Source: a virus. Taken from it: a stretch of 64,000 nucleotides of DNA. Below, in pieces: positions 41,469-49,494 of this stretch (the first letter of the stretch is position 1; every line of letters starts with the position of its first letter). Location: the IMG/VR virus record IMGVR_UViG_3300030107_007542, positions 30,967 to 94,966 of that record; one strand, given 5' to 3'. Both the position numbers and the translations under genes were made by a program. The notes under the pieces are model-generated. The model did no database searches. It worked only from the letters and a program-made list of their open reading frames with translations, and was not told the DNA's origin.

Positions 41469-41970
41469 GTATCCAGCCTGCCCTAGCAATCACATAGCTA
41501 TCCGACCGGTCAGCGTAACCAGGTCTTGGATTTCCATGCCTAGTGTATTCTACCTCAAAGTCAGGAACGTTGTCAACAACAAATTGCAAAGAAACGGCTT
41601 TTGCTTTCTGTCCCTTGGGAACTTTAATCCCACACAACTTGCGAGCAGAAGTGGCTGCAACAAACTGAGGTTCTGCTCCAAAAAGATTATAGCATATCCA
41701 TGACACAATGCCATTAATTTTTGATAACAGCGACAAAGTCTGCGCGGAAGAAAACCCCGAACGAAAAGACTGCAAGGATTGCTCCACATAAACATGTTCT
41801 ATAAAATATGTGTTACGGATCCTGGCAAGGTGACCCTCAATGGAAGCACATTTTTGAAAAAAATTCTTCTCTTTTCGTAAGTCGATGTGGTCACACTCTA
41901 CGATTTGACCATCATTGTCCACAATAGTATATCCCGTAATACTTGTGGATATATCGAGTCCTAAAATCAT
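41437..41970 (-). CDS. RuvC-like Holliday junction resolvase
   Basis: The 177-residue protein has the RNase H fold pattern of RuvC. Asp6 is in ILGLDISTSITGYTI, Glu63 in EHVYVEQSLQSFRSG, and Asp154 or Asp157 in GYADRSDSYVIA, which together give the acidic metal-binding set. A helix-rich middle (SAQTLSLLSKINGIVSWICY) matches RuvC dimer helices. It would cut branched DNA before or during packaging; T4 uses endonuclease VII (gp49) instead, so this is an alternative resolvase. The start overlaps the stop of the upstream structural gene (TAATG), and its 3' end overlaps the primase gene. It is likely that it replaces gp49, which is not seen here. Confidence 0.85.
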   Translation of the reverse strand: MILGLDISTSITGYTIVDNDGQIVECDHIDLRKEKNFFQKCASIEGHLARIRNTYFIEHVYVEQSLQSFRSGFSSAQTLSLLSKINGIVSWICYNLFGAEPQFVAATSARKLCGIKVPKGQKAKAVSLQFVVDNVPDFEVEYTRHGNPRPGYADRSDSYVIARAGWIRERQETQNSN

Positions 41971-43268
41971 TAAATATCGATTTTGAGTTTGAACGTAAAA
42001 TCTCTTGCCGCAGTCTTCTTGACTGGAGTGGCAGGCTTTGCAATTGCAATTAGATTTTCGTTCTCGTCATAAATCCCAATCTTCGAAACATAGGTTGTCT
42101 TTTCAAACGAACCTGTGGGATCATTATATGACGATGAGACAATATTTTTAATGGCTCTTTTCGTATCTTGCAAATAAGAAGTCGATCCGGTCAACACATG
42201 ACTGGCTGTAGAGAACTGAAGATATGTAGGGTTATTGGAGTGATTCAGCTGTCCTTTGGGAAGTGTGGCGAACATGGTTAGAGATTGAATTGGCTGAGTG
42301 CCACTCATCTCTATTGTAAAAGAACTCTTCGGGGGCGCAACTCCGGTCTCCTGGGCACCTGCTGCAAAATAAGTCCAGGCAGGACTCAGGGCGGCGCCGC
42401 CAGTATAAGTATCAGTGCACGCATCGCCGCCAGTTCCTGCATCCGGGGCAAGGTTGTAAGCGCCTGTTAAAATTAACATCCCTTCGTTATAAAGTGCAAG
42501 ACCAATAACCGTACCGGTTCGAGGGCCAGACGTTTCATACAGCAAACCATTTTGTGCAGTATCTTGGGCTCGGGCAATCAAAGTCCCTGTAAAATAGAAC
42601 TTAAGATCGATTGTTCCCTTTTTGATGTTCTTTCCATAAAAAATGCTGGGAACACTTATGAGGCCAAGGTCTATACTGTTAAAGTTTCGAGAGCTATTAG
42701 AGTAAGCGAATTCCGGACTTATATAGTTATAATAATTTATAGTGTTTTTAAGTGCTAAAATACGCGTCACTGAGGCTGCGGCGTTCACCGCGATTCCAGT
42801 GCCGGATGTCTTTTCAAAGGTAGCTTCTGTATAGCGTGCGGTGGCCGCGGCATAATAAGTCTTTTTGATGGACGCGGTCAAAGGATACGACCCATACATA
42901 ATGTCACCAGGGCTTGTGCTATTAAAATTAGCCTTAGTGGTAGTGCGGAAACTCATGCGCGAGCCGTCTTTGGAAATCCATGGACGAATCAACTTATTAT
43001 TTAAAACATCGTTCGGACCAAAAGTGCGAGGCGTCGGGTCAGCATCAGGGTCGGCCGAACTGCTCTCTTGACGATCAACATTCAACTCATAGAGGCTTAC
43101 ACCACCTGAACTGAGAAGATTGAGCGAACTTGTGAGTGAACCGAAAGCATTGGGGGCATCATTATAGAATGCGCCACCATCAAATATCGTAAATTTTACT
43201 TCAGGATAAGTCTTGATCGTGTTGACGTATACATCATTTGATTTAAACTTATGAAAAAAGAGGGCCAT
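41970..43268 (-). CDS. Structural-type protein, paralogue of its neighbour (432 aa)
   Basis: Not recognised as a T4 protein. It is rich in Ser, Thr, Ala, Tyr and Gly with many short strands. It shares blocks with the 382-aa protein encoded directly upstream: IKKGTIDLKFYFTGT corresponds to IKKGSFTLELGVSAS, LNHSNNPTYLQFSTAS to FNYSSNPTYLSASKL, and a closing IGIYDENENLIAIAKPATPV to VGLYSPDNELLAVAKLSEPM. Both end in a strand with alternating charged and hydrophobic residues. They are tandem paralogues. A role in tail or surface structure is inferred from size, composition and the run of large genes. The stop overlaps the RuvC start. Confidence 0.7.
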   Translation of the reverse strand: MALFFHKFKSNDVYVNTIKTYPEVKFTIFDGGAFYNDAPNAFGSLTSSLNLLSSGGVSLYELNVDRQESSSADPDADPTPRTFGPNDVLNNKLIRPWISKDGSRMSFRTTTKANFNSTSPGDIMYGSYPLTASIKKTYYAAATARYTEATFEKTSGTGIAVNAAASVTRILALKNTINYYNYISPEFAYSNSSRNFNSIDLGLISVPSIFYGKNIKKGTIDLKFYFTGTLIARAQDTAQNGLLYETSGPRTGTVIGLALYNEGMLILTGAYNLAPDAGTGGDACTDTYTGGAALSPAWTYFAAGAQETGVAPPKSSFTIEMSGTQPIQSLTMFATLPKGQLNHSNNPTYLQFSTASHVLTGSTSYLQDTKRAIKNIVSSSYNDPTGSFEKTTYVSKIGIYDENENLIAIAKPATPVKKTAARDFTFKLKIDI

Positions 43269-43276
43269 CCCATGTC

Positions 43277-44425
43277 CTAGTAATCCAAACGCACCCTAAC
43301 CGTAAATTCATTCGACGGGTCCTTCTTCATTGGCTCTGAAAGCTTGGCAACAGCCAACAGTTCATTGTCGGGCGAATACAGGCCTACAGAGGTTGCATAT
43401 GATACCGGGGTATCTTGAGAGTTGTTCTTCACAACCAACTTACTTGCGCTCAAGTAGGTGGGGTTGGAAGAGTAGTTAAACTCGTTATGATTGGCCCGGC
43501 AGAAATAAATAGTAGAATTCAGCTCGGTTGTGTTGTTGAACTGAATGTTATAAATACGATGACGGAAGATGTCACACGCACCTGAAATTGCCGATGCACT
43601 AAGAGCCCCTGTAATATCGTTTGACGCGCTTACCATCGGAAGGAGCGGCCCGGCGCCATTAGGCGACAACTGTGTTCCCGAGATGGACGATGATAAAAGG
43701 CCTAGACCGCTGTTGTTAAAGTTGGTCTTGGGAAGGGTATCGTAAGATCCAGAAAAGATAGAGGCCGTTACAACGACAATACCAGCCTGGTAAAAAATCA
43801 GGCCCGCTTTGGTCTGCATGTTTGTGTCAGCATTCTTGAGCGGTGTTCCCGAAGAATTGTTGGCATAAAGGATGCCATACTCGCCCGCTGGGGAGTTCAC
43901 CTTATACTGCGTAGCTCCACTAATGTCTTGAAGTGTAATGCGTGTACCGAATGGATTTGCGACCGAAGCGCTAACACCAAGTTCCAAGGTAAAGCTTCCC
44001 TTTTTGATTTCATCCTTCTGAAGCAATCTGGTGAAATTCAGGAAGAATCCCGCGGTGATCTTTGTACCTCCGGTGAGGTCTCCGTCTTCGTCAAATTGTC
44101 GAACCGATCCTGTTTCATCGAAACCAACAACAACCTGAGCCAACTCGTTGTAAATATTTTGCTTTTTAGCGTTGTTGAGGAATCCAGACCCAGAAAGATT
44201 CGAGCCGGAAGCAAAACCAAATGTTAGATCCATGATATGATTTGCCGATGAACTTAAGTAAGGGTAATCATAAACTGATTGGAATATTCCATGAGAATAA
44301 TTCTTAATATTGAGGTCATTATACGTGCCAGAGACAATTGTTCCTGTCACAGGGATTGCTTCGTGAAGCATGGTTCTAGTTGAAACAACGTCTTTGGAGC
44401 GTAAAGTCTTAAATGTAGTAGCCAT
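43277..44425 (-). CDS. Structural-type protein, paralogue of its neighbour (382 aa)
   Basis: Not recognised. It begins MATTFKTLRSKDVVSTRTML, where the downstream paralogue begins MALFFHKFKSNDVYVNTIKT, so the two share an N-terminal pattern F-K-S/T-x-D-V. After a Ser/Gly-rich part it has IKKGSFTLELGVSASVANPF and a strand pattern with GIVVVTASIFSGS. The C-terminus FTVRVRLDY is like FTFKLKIDI of the paralogue. Duplication followed by divergence made the pair. Such proteins could form alternating parts of a ring or fibre. It is twelve bases from the next structural gene upstream. No domain gives the exact role. Confidence 0.7.
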   Translation of the reverse strand: MATTFKTLRSKDVVSTRTMLHEAIPVTGTIVSGTYNDLNIKNYSHGIFQSVYDYPYLSSSANHIMDLTFGFASGSNLSGSGFLNNAKKQNIYNELAQVVVGFDETGSVRQFDEDGDLTGGTKITAGFFLNFTRLLQKDEIKKGSFTLELGVSASVANPFGTRITLQDISGATQYKVNSPAGEYGILYANNSSGTPLKNADTNMQTKAGLIFYQAGIVVVTASIFSGSYDTLPKTNFNNSGLGLLSSSISGTQLSPNGAGPLLPMVSASNDITGALSASAISGACDIFRHRIYNIQFNNTTELNSTIYFCRANHNEFNYSSNPTYLSASKLVVKNNSQDTPVSYATSVGLYSPDNELLAVAKLSEPMKKDPSNEFTVRVRLDY

Positions 44426-44437
44426 CTTTTATCCTTC

Positions 44438-45391
44438 TTAGGTCGATCTCACGAATCGAATGGGAATGTCAATTCGGTAGCCTGTGTTAACACCCGTCAC
44501 TCGAACTGTCGTGTCAATGAAACGATATGCGCCGGATGAAAGGTTTGTCCCGGCATCGTTCGACAAGGCTGCAGTTGCAAGCGTACCCAGCTGTGTGAAT
44601 AAATAGTCGCTGGTGCGAAGTTCGAGACTCGACATGATTCTAAGTCCCAACTTGGTGCCGCGAGGGCCGGCGATGGAAGAATCTTCCGTTCCTCCCAAAT
44701 TGGCCACGAAGCCGTTCGTATTGCGCAATGTAAAGTAGTACGAAGCAATATTGTCATCATCGATAAAGGAAGGCGTGGCGGCCGGAGTCTGAGTATCGGT
44801 CTCCAGAACCGTGTTTGAAACGCCTCCCGGCGGAGGGAAGATTGCGCCGAAGCGATTATCGATTTCAACAATATATGCTGTTTCCACCAGATCTCGGGCA
44901 AGAGGCTCTTCGTTCGAAAGTTCTGTAGTGTCAAGACCCTGATGGACTTCAACACGAGAAACGTCATCGTTCGGCTTAAAACCGTTCAGAATACCTGTAC
45001 CAGGAGTGACCAGGGTATCTACAGTGTTCTTATCAACCGCCACGTTGAAGGCGCCATTAGCATTCTTGGCCGAGCCTTTTCCGGCGGTGGTGTAAAGTTC
45101 AAGAACCGGAAGGTATAAAATATCATTACGATTGATCGATATCAATTTCGACTTCATGGTTGAAGTATTATTAGTGAAGGCCTCTAAAATGGGAGTCTGA
45201 AGCACGGTCAAATCGTAGTACGCAGACCCACTAGTATTATTTTTATCATATAGCCCGTAGTCAATTTCATCGTCGCCCAAGGCGAACTTGGAAATCTTGA
45301 AACTGCCGTCTCCCTTGGCTAGTCTCATCCTTCCGGTATCAGTTAAAACGGCATCAAGTATGATGTCGCCATCGTTTTGCAAGAATCCCAT
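44438..45391 (-). CDS. Structural-type protein (317 aa), N-terminal relative of the 346-aa protein
   Basis: The N-terminus reads GDIILDAVLTDTGRMRLAKG then FKISKFALGDDEIDYGLYDK. The 346-aa protein at 52536-53576 has EVLDVQLTEYGKYLLSQGRL then PAFYAFYDEEILYDVAKV in the same place. This shared block (D-x-x-L-T-x-x-G, then F/Y-A-x-x-D-E-I/E) marks a family, though the rest differs. The body has strands and loops rich in Asn, Asp and Thr; it ends YRIDIPIRFVRST. Its function is not recognised. It lies among large structural genes. A CTATTTA element lies 18 bases before its ATG, the only such site in the right half next to a start. Confidence 0.65.
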   Translation of the reverse strand: MGFLQNDGDIILDAVLTDTGRMRLAKGDGSFKISKFALGDDEIDYGLYDKNNTSGSAYYDLTVLQTPILEAFTNNTSTMKSKLISINRNDILYLPVLELYTTAGKGSAKNANGAFNVAVDKNTVDTLVTPGTGILNGFKPNDDVSRVEVHQGLDTTELSNEEPLARDLVETAYIVEIDNRFGAIFPPPGGVSNTVLETDTQTPAATPSFIDDDNIASYYFTLRNTNGFVANLGGTEDSSIAGPRGTKLGLRIMSSLELRTSDYLFTQLGTLATAALSNDAGTNLSSGAYRFIDTTVRVTGVNTGYRIDIPIRFVRST

Positions 45392-45408
45392 ATCTTTTCC
45401 TCTCCTAT

Positions 45409-45415
45409 TAAATAG
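45409..45415 (-). promoter_or_regulatory. CTATTTA element upstream of the 317-aa gene
   Basis: The coding strand reads GTAACTATTTAATAGGAGAGG, with the heptamer 18 bases before the ATG at 45391 and directly followed by the ribosome site. The same layout is seen before the 107-aa gene at 2011. Confidence 0.4.
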
Positions 45416-45435
45416 TTACGAAATACTAATTGTTC

Positions 45436-46767
45436 CTATGGATTAGTAACTCCCGTATTTTTCACAGTGATGTTCAAATCAAACTTCTTTCCAGTTTTAG
45501 CGCTGGTCACTCTAATTTTAAATTTCTTTTGCCAGACAGACTCTCCGTCTTCTTCTAGATATCCTAACACATTTGAAGGCGGTAAATTAGTTAATTTTAT
45601 ATTTTGTGGCCTATCTTGTACCTCATTTGATCCATTAAACGCAGTCCTATTAAAGACTGACTGTTGCAAGGCGGGGGCAACATAAAGAAAGCGGCGCCCG
45701 GGCAGCACAACATTTTTTGGTGGAGGAGTGTCCATATTTACCACCTTAAGTGTATAAGATATTTGACCATTATTGTCAATCATCTCAAGTTGAAAAACTT
45801 CAGTTGGATTTGAAATGTTTCCATGAATATCAATCCCTCTGATGCAATAGTAATATTTTACATTTGGCTGAATTGTACTAACATACGCCGCTGGTGTCGC
45901 CGGCTTACCGGGGGCGATAAGCTCACTGACCGTGGCAATAGGATTTGGGCCAACATTAAAATCCTTATAAGAAGTTGGTTTTGTAGTAGTCCTAAAAATT
46001 TGGTATGTGGCCACTGGGTCATCACTTTTATAATTTAAGGTGACAGGATTTTCTTCAATATAGGTTCGTACATCTTGCTGGGCCACAGACAATTTAAGCT
46101 GTGAATAAAGCTCTTCTGCTAAAAAGGCTGTATCGGTATCTTTAATTATAATCGGCGCGAGGTCCAAATCACCCATGTTTCCATCGAGCAAGAGAAGCAC
46201 TTTATTGCTGATTCCCATGAAGGGTACAAAAACAACGTCCGGAGCAATAGGGGGTTTATCCGTAACCATTGCCGTGCTTGACCAATACGGAAGGGTGGTG
46301 GCCTTCACATTACTATCATTTGTGTAAGTAATAGTGGCTGCCGGGTAACTGGGCATTTCAGGCTGGAATGTCTTTGAGCCATGTGGGCCCGTGCGAAGTG
46401 CAATTCTAAATGTATGTGAAGGCACTTCTTCAAGTGGATAGATAGGATAAGTCCGACGAAATTCAAACCGAATAACGGCCTGGCCGGCGGTGGGGGCGCT
46501 GTACGTTTCGGAAGAAGGAATTAAGGTAGGGACCACCTCATAGAGATTCTTCGCATCTCCGTCGCCGTTGGCCCATGATTCTTCGAAAAGATTATTTATC
46601 TCGTCTACCATGGCCTGTAAGGTCATATAGTTGCCTGTGGTCTGACTATCGGACCAACTGCGATGGTCCCATGAGCGCGCCAAAGGACCCGCAGAAAACG
46701 AGTTATAAAGAACACCATCAAAATACTCTTCTATATCAAGATACCAGTTAATTGATTTAATTGCCAT
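45436..46767 (-). CDS. Structural-type protein with FnIII-like region (443 aa)
   Basis: Not recognised as a whole. The first 130 residues include NWYLDIEEYFDGVLYNSFSA and a strand pattern with RFEFRRTYPIYPLEEVP. From about residue 265 there is a fibronectin-type-III-like stretch, ATYQIFRTTTKPTSYKDFN then VKYYYCIRGIDIHGNISNPT, the usual Y-x-C/V-R-G-x-D-x-x-G-N-x-S pattern of such domains. The last 60 residues (ESVWQKKFKIRVTSAKTGKK) form another strand-rich part. Such Ig-like domains are common in virion surface proteins and bind carbohydrate or other proteins. The gene lies six bases from the 906-aa gene upstream. It may be a tail or baseplate attachment protein. Confidence 0.65.
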   Translation of the reverse strand: MAIKSINWYLDIEEYFDGVLYNSFSAGPLARSWDHRSWSDSQTTGNYMTLQAMVDEINNLFEESWANGDGDAKNLYEVVPTLIPSSETYSAPTAGQAVIRFEFRRTYPIYPLEEVPSHTFRIALRTGPHGSKTFQPEMPSYPAATITYTNDSNVKATTLPYWSSTAMVTDKPPIAPDVVFVPFMGISNKVLLLLDGNMGDLDLAPIIIKDTDTAFLAEELYSQLKLSVAQQDVRTYIEENPVTLNYKSDDPVATYQIFRTTTKPTSYKDFNVGPNPIATVSELIAPGKPATPAAYVSTIQPNVKYYYCIRGIDIHGNISNPTEVFQLEMIDNNGQISYTLKVVNMDTPPPKNVVLPGRRFLYVAPALQQSVFNRTAFNGSNEVQDRPQNIKLTNLPPSNVLGYLEEDGESVWQKKFKIRVTSAKTGKKFDLNITVKNTGVTNP

Positions 46768-46773
46768 TTCTAA

Positions 46774-49494
46774 TTACTTTCCAAACCGCATATTCAAACC
46801 CGTTGCCCCCTTGGGGCCCGCAAAGTTGGTAGCAGTGCTGGACTGTTCTTGCGGGGTGGGAGGACCGAGGACCTCTTTAAGTAGCGGATTCATTAGGTTT
46901 GTTGCATCTGTTTCACGCGGCTCAGCTACAACGGAGTCTAACATCTCCCTTACTTGAGTGTCCACTGTATTGTAAATACTGCGCGCAGCTAGTGAACGAC
47001 TATCTGTTGTGGCAACCGATGACCCCAGAGTCGTCCCGGGGGCTACTGATCTGGCTCTCTCGCGTACGCGGCGGAGTTCTGCCAAAAGCCCATTTGCTCT
47101 AGCGCGATCGCCGCTTTCGAGAATATTCTCAAAATTATTCACTATTTGATTAATAGTAGAGTCCAGTGCAGCCTGGCCGCCCGGGGATTCTCCCACTAGA
47201 ATATCAATAGCCTGGCGATATAAAGTAACAGGAGACTGTGATTCTTCGGCTTCTGCCTCGAAGCCGGGGGCCATGGTCGGGCTGAGTGAGTCCTCTGTGA
47301 CCGGGATTTCAATATTATACCCTGTCATGCCCCCATCTAGGCTACCGTCAGTGCCGAAGCCCGCATGAAGGTGAACAATTAAACCTGATAAATCGGCTTT
47401 GCCAGCTCGGATAGCCTGATAGTATTTGCCAAGTGGAGAATTCGGCGCCGAAGCCCGGTTTGCTGGCAATTGATTCTTAACTCTCAGCATCTGTGACATC
47501 GGAGCCGGCAATTTAAAGACAAAATGCCCGTGCTGTACGGTGGCGGGCTTTTGCTCTTGTCCGGGGCTTAAGTACTCATATTCTTGAGACGGGTCAAGTC
47601 CGTTGACTGTTATCGGGGCGCCGAGGACATCCTTTGTAAGATTATAGAACCCTAGGGCATTCCCGAGGGCCCTTCCTTCGCCGATCTTTTTGGCGCCGAA
47701 ATCAAAATTAACCCCATCATAAGTGTAGCTGTTTCCAAAGATCATACGTACTTGCTTAACACGGTACTCATATCGCACCCCGTAACGAACTTGGGTATCA
47801 AGGTAACGAATAAGATCCCGATGGACCACATCTTTAGAAACCATAATGGTTTGAAGTACTTCTCCCGGGGAGTCACGATCTGTGCGCACTTCGCGCTTTT
47901 CGATAAGATACATTAAAGTCTCGCCGGGTGCTTCCTGGTTTTCGAACACTTCCTTCAAGGATCGACGTCGGTCTTCTAAAGCATCCTCAAGCTCTTGACT
48001 ATTGGCTACCTTAATCGCATCTTTCACGTTTAGTTTAAACAACTCCTCCTTTTCCCATTCCCGAAGAAGTGTATAGTTAGACCCATCTGCCAATTCCTCT
48101 TTAGATTCGTTGTACACATCAAGCAAATAATCCAGCTCTCGATTCCTTAGCGCTTCTAGAAAAAGATCTAAATCACAAACGACTTCGCTATCCTGAGCCA
48201 TTGAGACAAATTCAGATTTTGTGTCTCCGTTGACTCCGGTGGCTTGAGTAACTAGGCCATCATATGAAGTGGACTCTACAGCTCCAGAGCGCATATTCTC
48301 CATAATGTAAAGTTGCATAAAAACAATAAAACTGCGCACATGATCGGCGTTGAGCTTTGAAGCAAAAAGAGAAGTAAAAAAGGAGTGAGCGGCAGGCTTG
48401 GCCCCAATTCCAAATACGTCATCTCGATCGAATCCAATGATCACTTCATTATAAAAAGGATAAAAGGCAGTAGACTTAAGATCATCCGACGTGTCGTTGG
48501 GGGTGCCCCGATCATCTCGAACATTATATTTTTTCAAAATATCCAAATCAGGATAAAGAATTGCGATGTTTTTAAATCGGCTTTCAAAATCCTCTTTAAT
48601 GGAAGTAATATCTCCACTTTGAACCACAGCATCCATGGCTTCAGAAAACTGCTGGTAATATGCTTTTCCAGATTCAGGACTTGTTTGGGTTTGATCCAAA
48701 AACCACACATCGAGTTCGGGCCCATCATAAAATTCTCCCGCTTTATTGAGAGTAAGCTGATCTGTGTAATTTACACTGGCCGTATTGATCATGTCCGATT
48801 CTAGCATATAGAGGTTGGGAAGTAGCAGCTCGCTGCCGCGGCCGGCGGATTCTACCACGGCTTCGTATGGCGGCATCGTATCCAAGTAAAAATTATAAAA
48901 AGAGTTGACGGCAACATTATAGTTGCTCCTCTCTAGAGCGCTAGCGTCGGTTGGAGGCATGCGATATAAAGTTACATGATCAGTAAACTCCGATGCCATC
49001 TCCAGGAGCGGAAGGACCGCAAGCCTCTGCTTCCGTTCACGCAAATAATACTTTTTATAATATGATGTTTGGCCAAGATTTCCCGCCAAATAGTGATAAA
49101 AATTGGGATCTCCACTAATAGCTTTAGTTGCCGGCTTGGCCAGATAGTTACGTAACTTCGCTTTATTAGCCTTGATTGCTTCATTCCAATTTTCATTGTC
49201 AAAATAAACTGTAAAAGAAGAATTAGTAAACCTATGATCACCAGCCAGCTTTAAAGGTCGATAAATCTGCTTAGACCAATAAGGATGAAGACTATAATTA
49301 ATCAGATTGTCACCGCCATCCTGAGAGCTTTTTGCTGTATAGTATCCTTGGGCTCCTCGAAAATTGTCTACGGTGCCCCACTCAGATCGTGCCAGAGGAT
49401 GAAGATAGTAGTCTGTTTCTTTCTTGGTCTTGCGATCCAGGATCCCTCTGGCTCCCGCATCAACTAAGAAGATAGAATTCTGATATGCGCCCAT
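46774..49494 (-). CDS. Large structural-type protein (906 aa), unknown
   Basis: Not recognised. It begins MGAYQNSIFLVDAGARGILD, has an aromatic and basic first part (KLRNYLAKPATKAISGDPNF, GQTSYYKKYYLRERKQRLAV), and a helical middle (RNRELDYLLDVYNESKEELA, EDALEDRRRSLKEVFENQEA). Around residue 555-585 comes DLIRYLDTQVRYGVRYEYRV, a phrase like the edge of an Ig or FnIII domain. A Ser/Ala-rich linker and a helical region near 760-810 follow (QIVNNFENILESGDRARANG). The size, lack of enzyme motifs and place in the cluster suggest a baseplate or tail protein. The ATG at 49494 is next to the stop of the 1013-aa gene. Confidence 0.65.
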   Translation of the reverse strand: MGAYQNSIFLVDAGARGILDRKTKKETDYYLHPLARSEWGTVDNFRGAQGYYTAKSSQDGGDNLINYSLHPYWSKQIYRPLKLAGDHRFTNSSFTVYFDNENWNEAIKANKAKLRNYLAKPATKAISGDPNFYHYLAGNLGQTSYYKKYYLRERKQRLAVLPLLEMASEFTDHVTLYRMPPTDASALERSNYNVAVNSFYNFYLDTMPPYEAVVESAGRGSELLLPNLYMLESDMINTASVNYTDQLTLNKAGEFYDGPELDVWFLDQTQTSPESGKAYYQQFSEAMDAVVQSGDITSIKEDFESRFKNIAILYPDLDILKKYNVRDDRGTPNDTSDDLKSTAFYPFYNEVIIGFDRDDVFGIGAKPAAHSFFTSLFASKLNADHVRSFIVFMQLYIMENMRSGAVESTSYDGLVTQATGVNGDTKSEFVSMAQDSEVVCDLDLFLEALRNRELDYLLDVYNESKEELADGSNYTLLREWEKEELFKLNVKDAIKVANSQELEDALEDRRRSLKEVFENQEAPGETLMYLIEKREVRTDRDSPGEVLQTIMVSKDVVHRDLIRYLDTQVRYGVRYEYRVKQVRMIFGNSYTYDGVNFDFGAKKIGEGRALGNALGFYNLTKDVLGAPITVNGLDPSQEYEYLSPGQEQKPATVQHGHFVFKLPAPMSQMLRVKNQLPANRASAPNSPLGKYYQAIRAGKADLSGLIVHLHAGFGTDGSLDGGMTGYNIEIPVTEDSLSPTMAPGFEAEAEESQSPVTLYRQAIDILVGESPGGQAALDSTINQIVNNFENILESGDRARANGLLAELRRVRERARSVAPGTTLGSSVATTDSRSLAARSIYNTVDTQVREMLDSVVAEPRETDATNLMNPLLKEVLGPPTPQEQSSTATNFAGPKGATGLNMRFGK

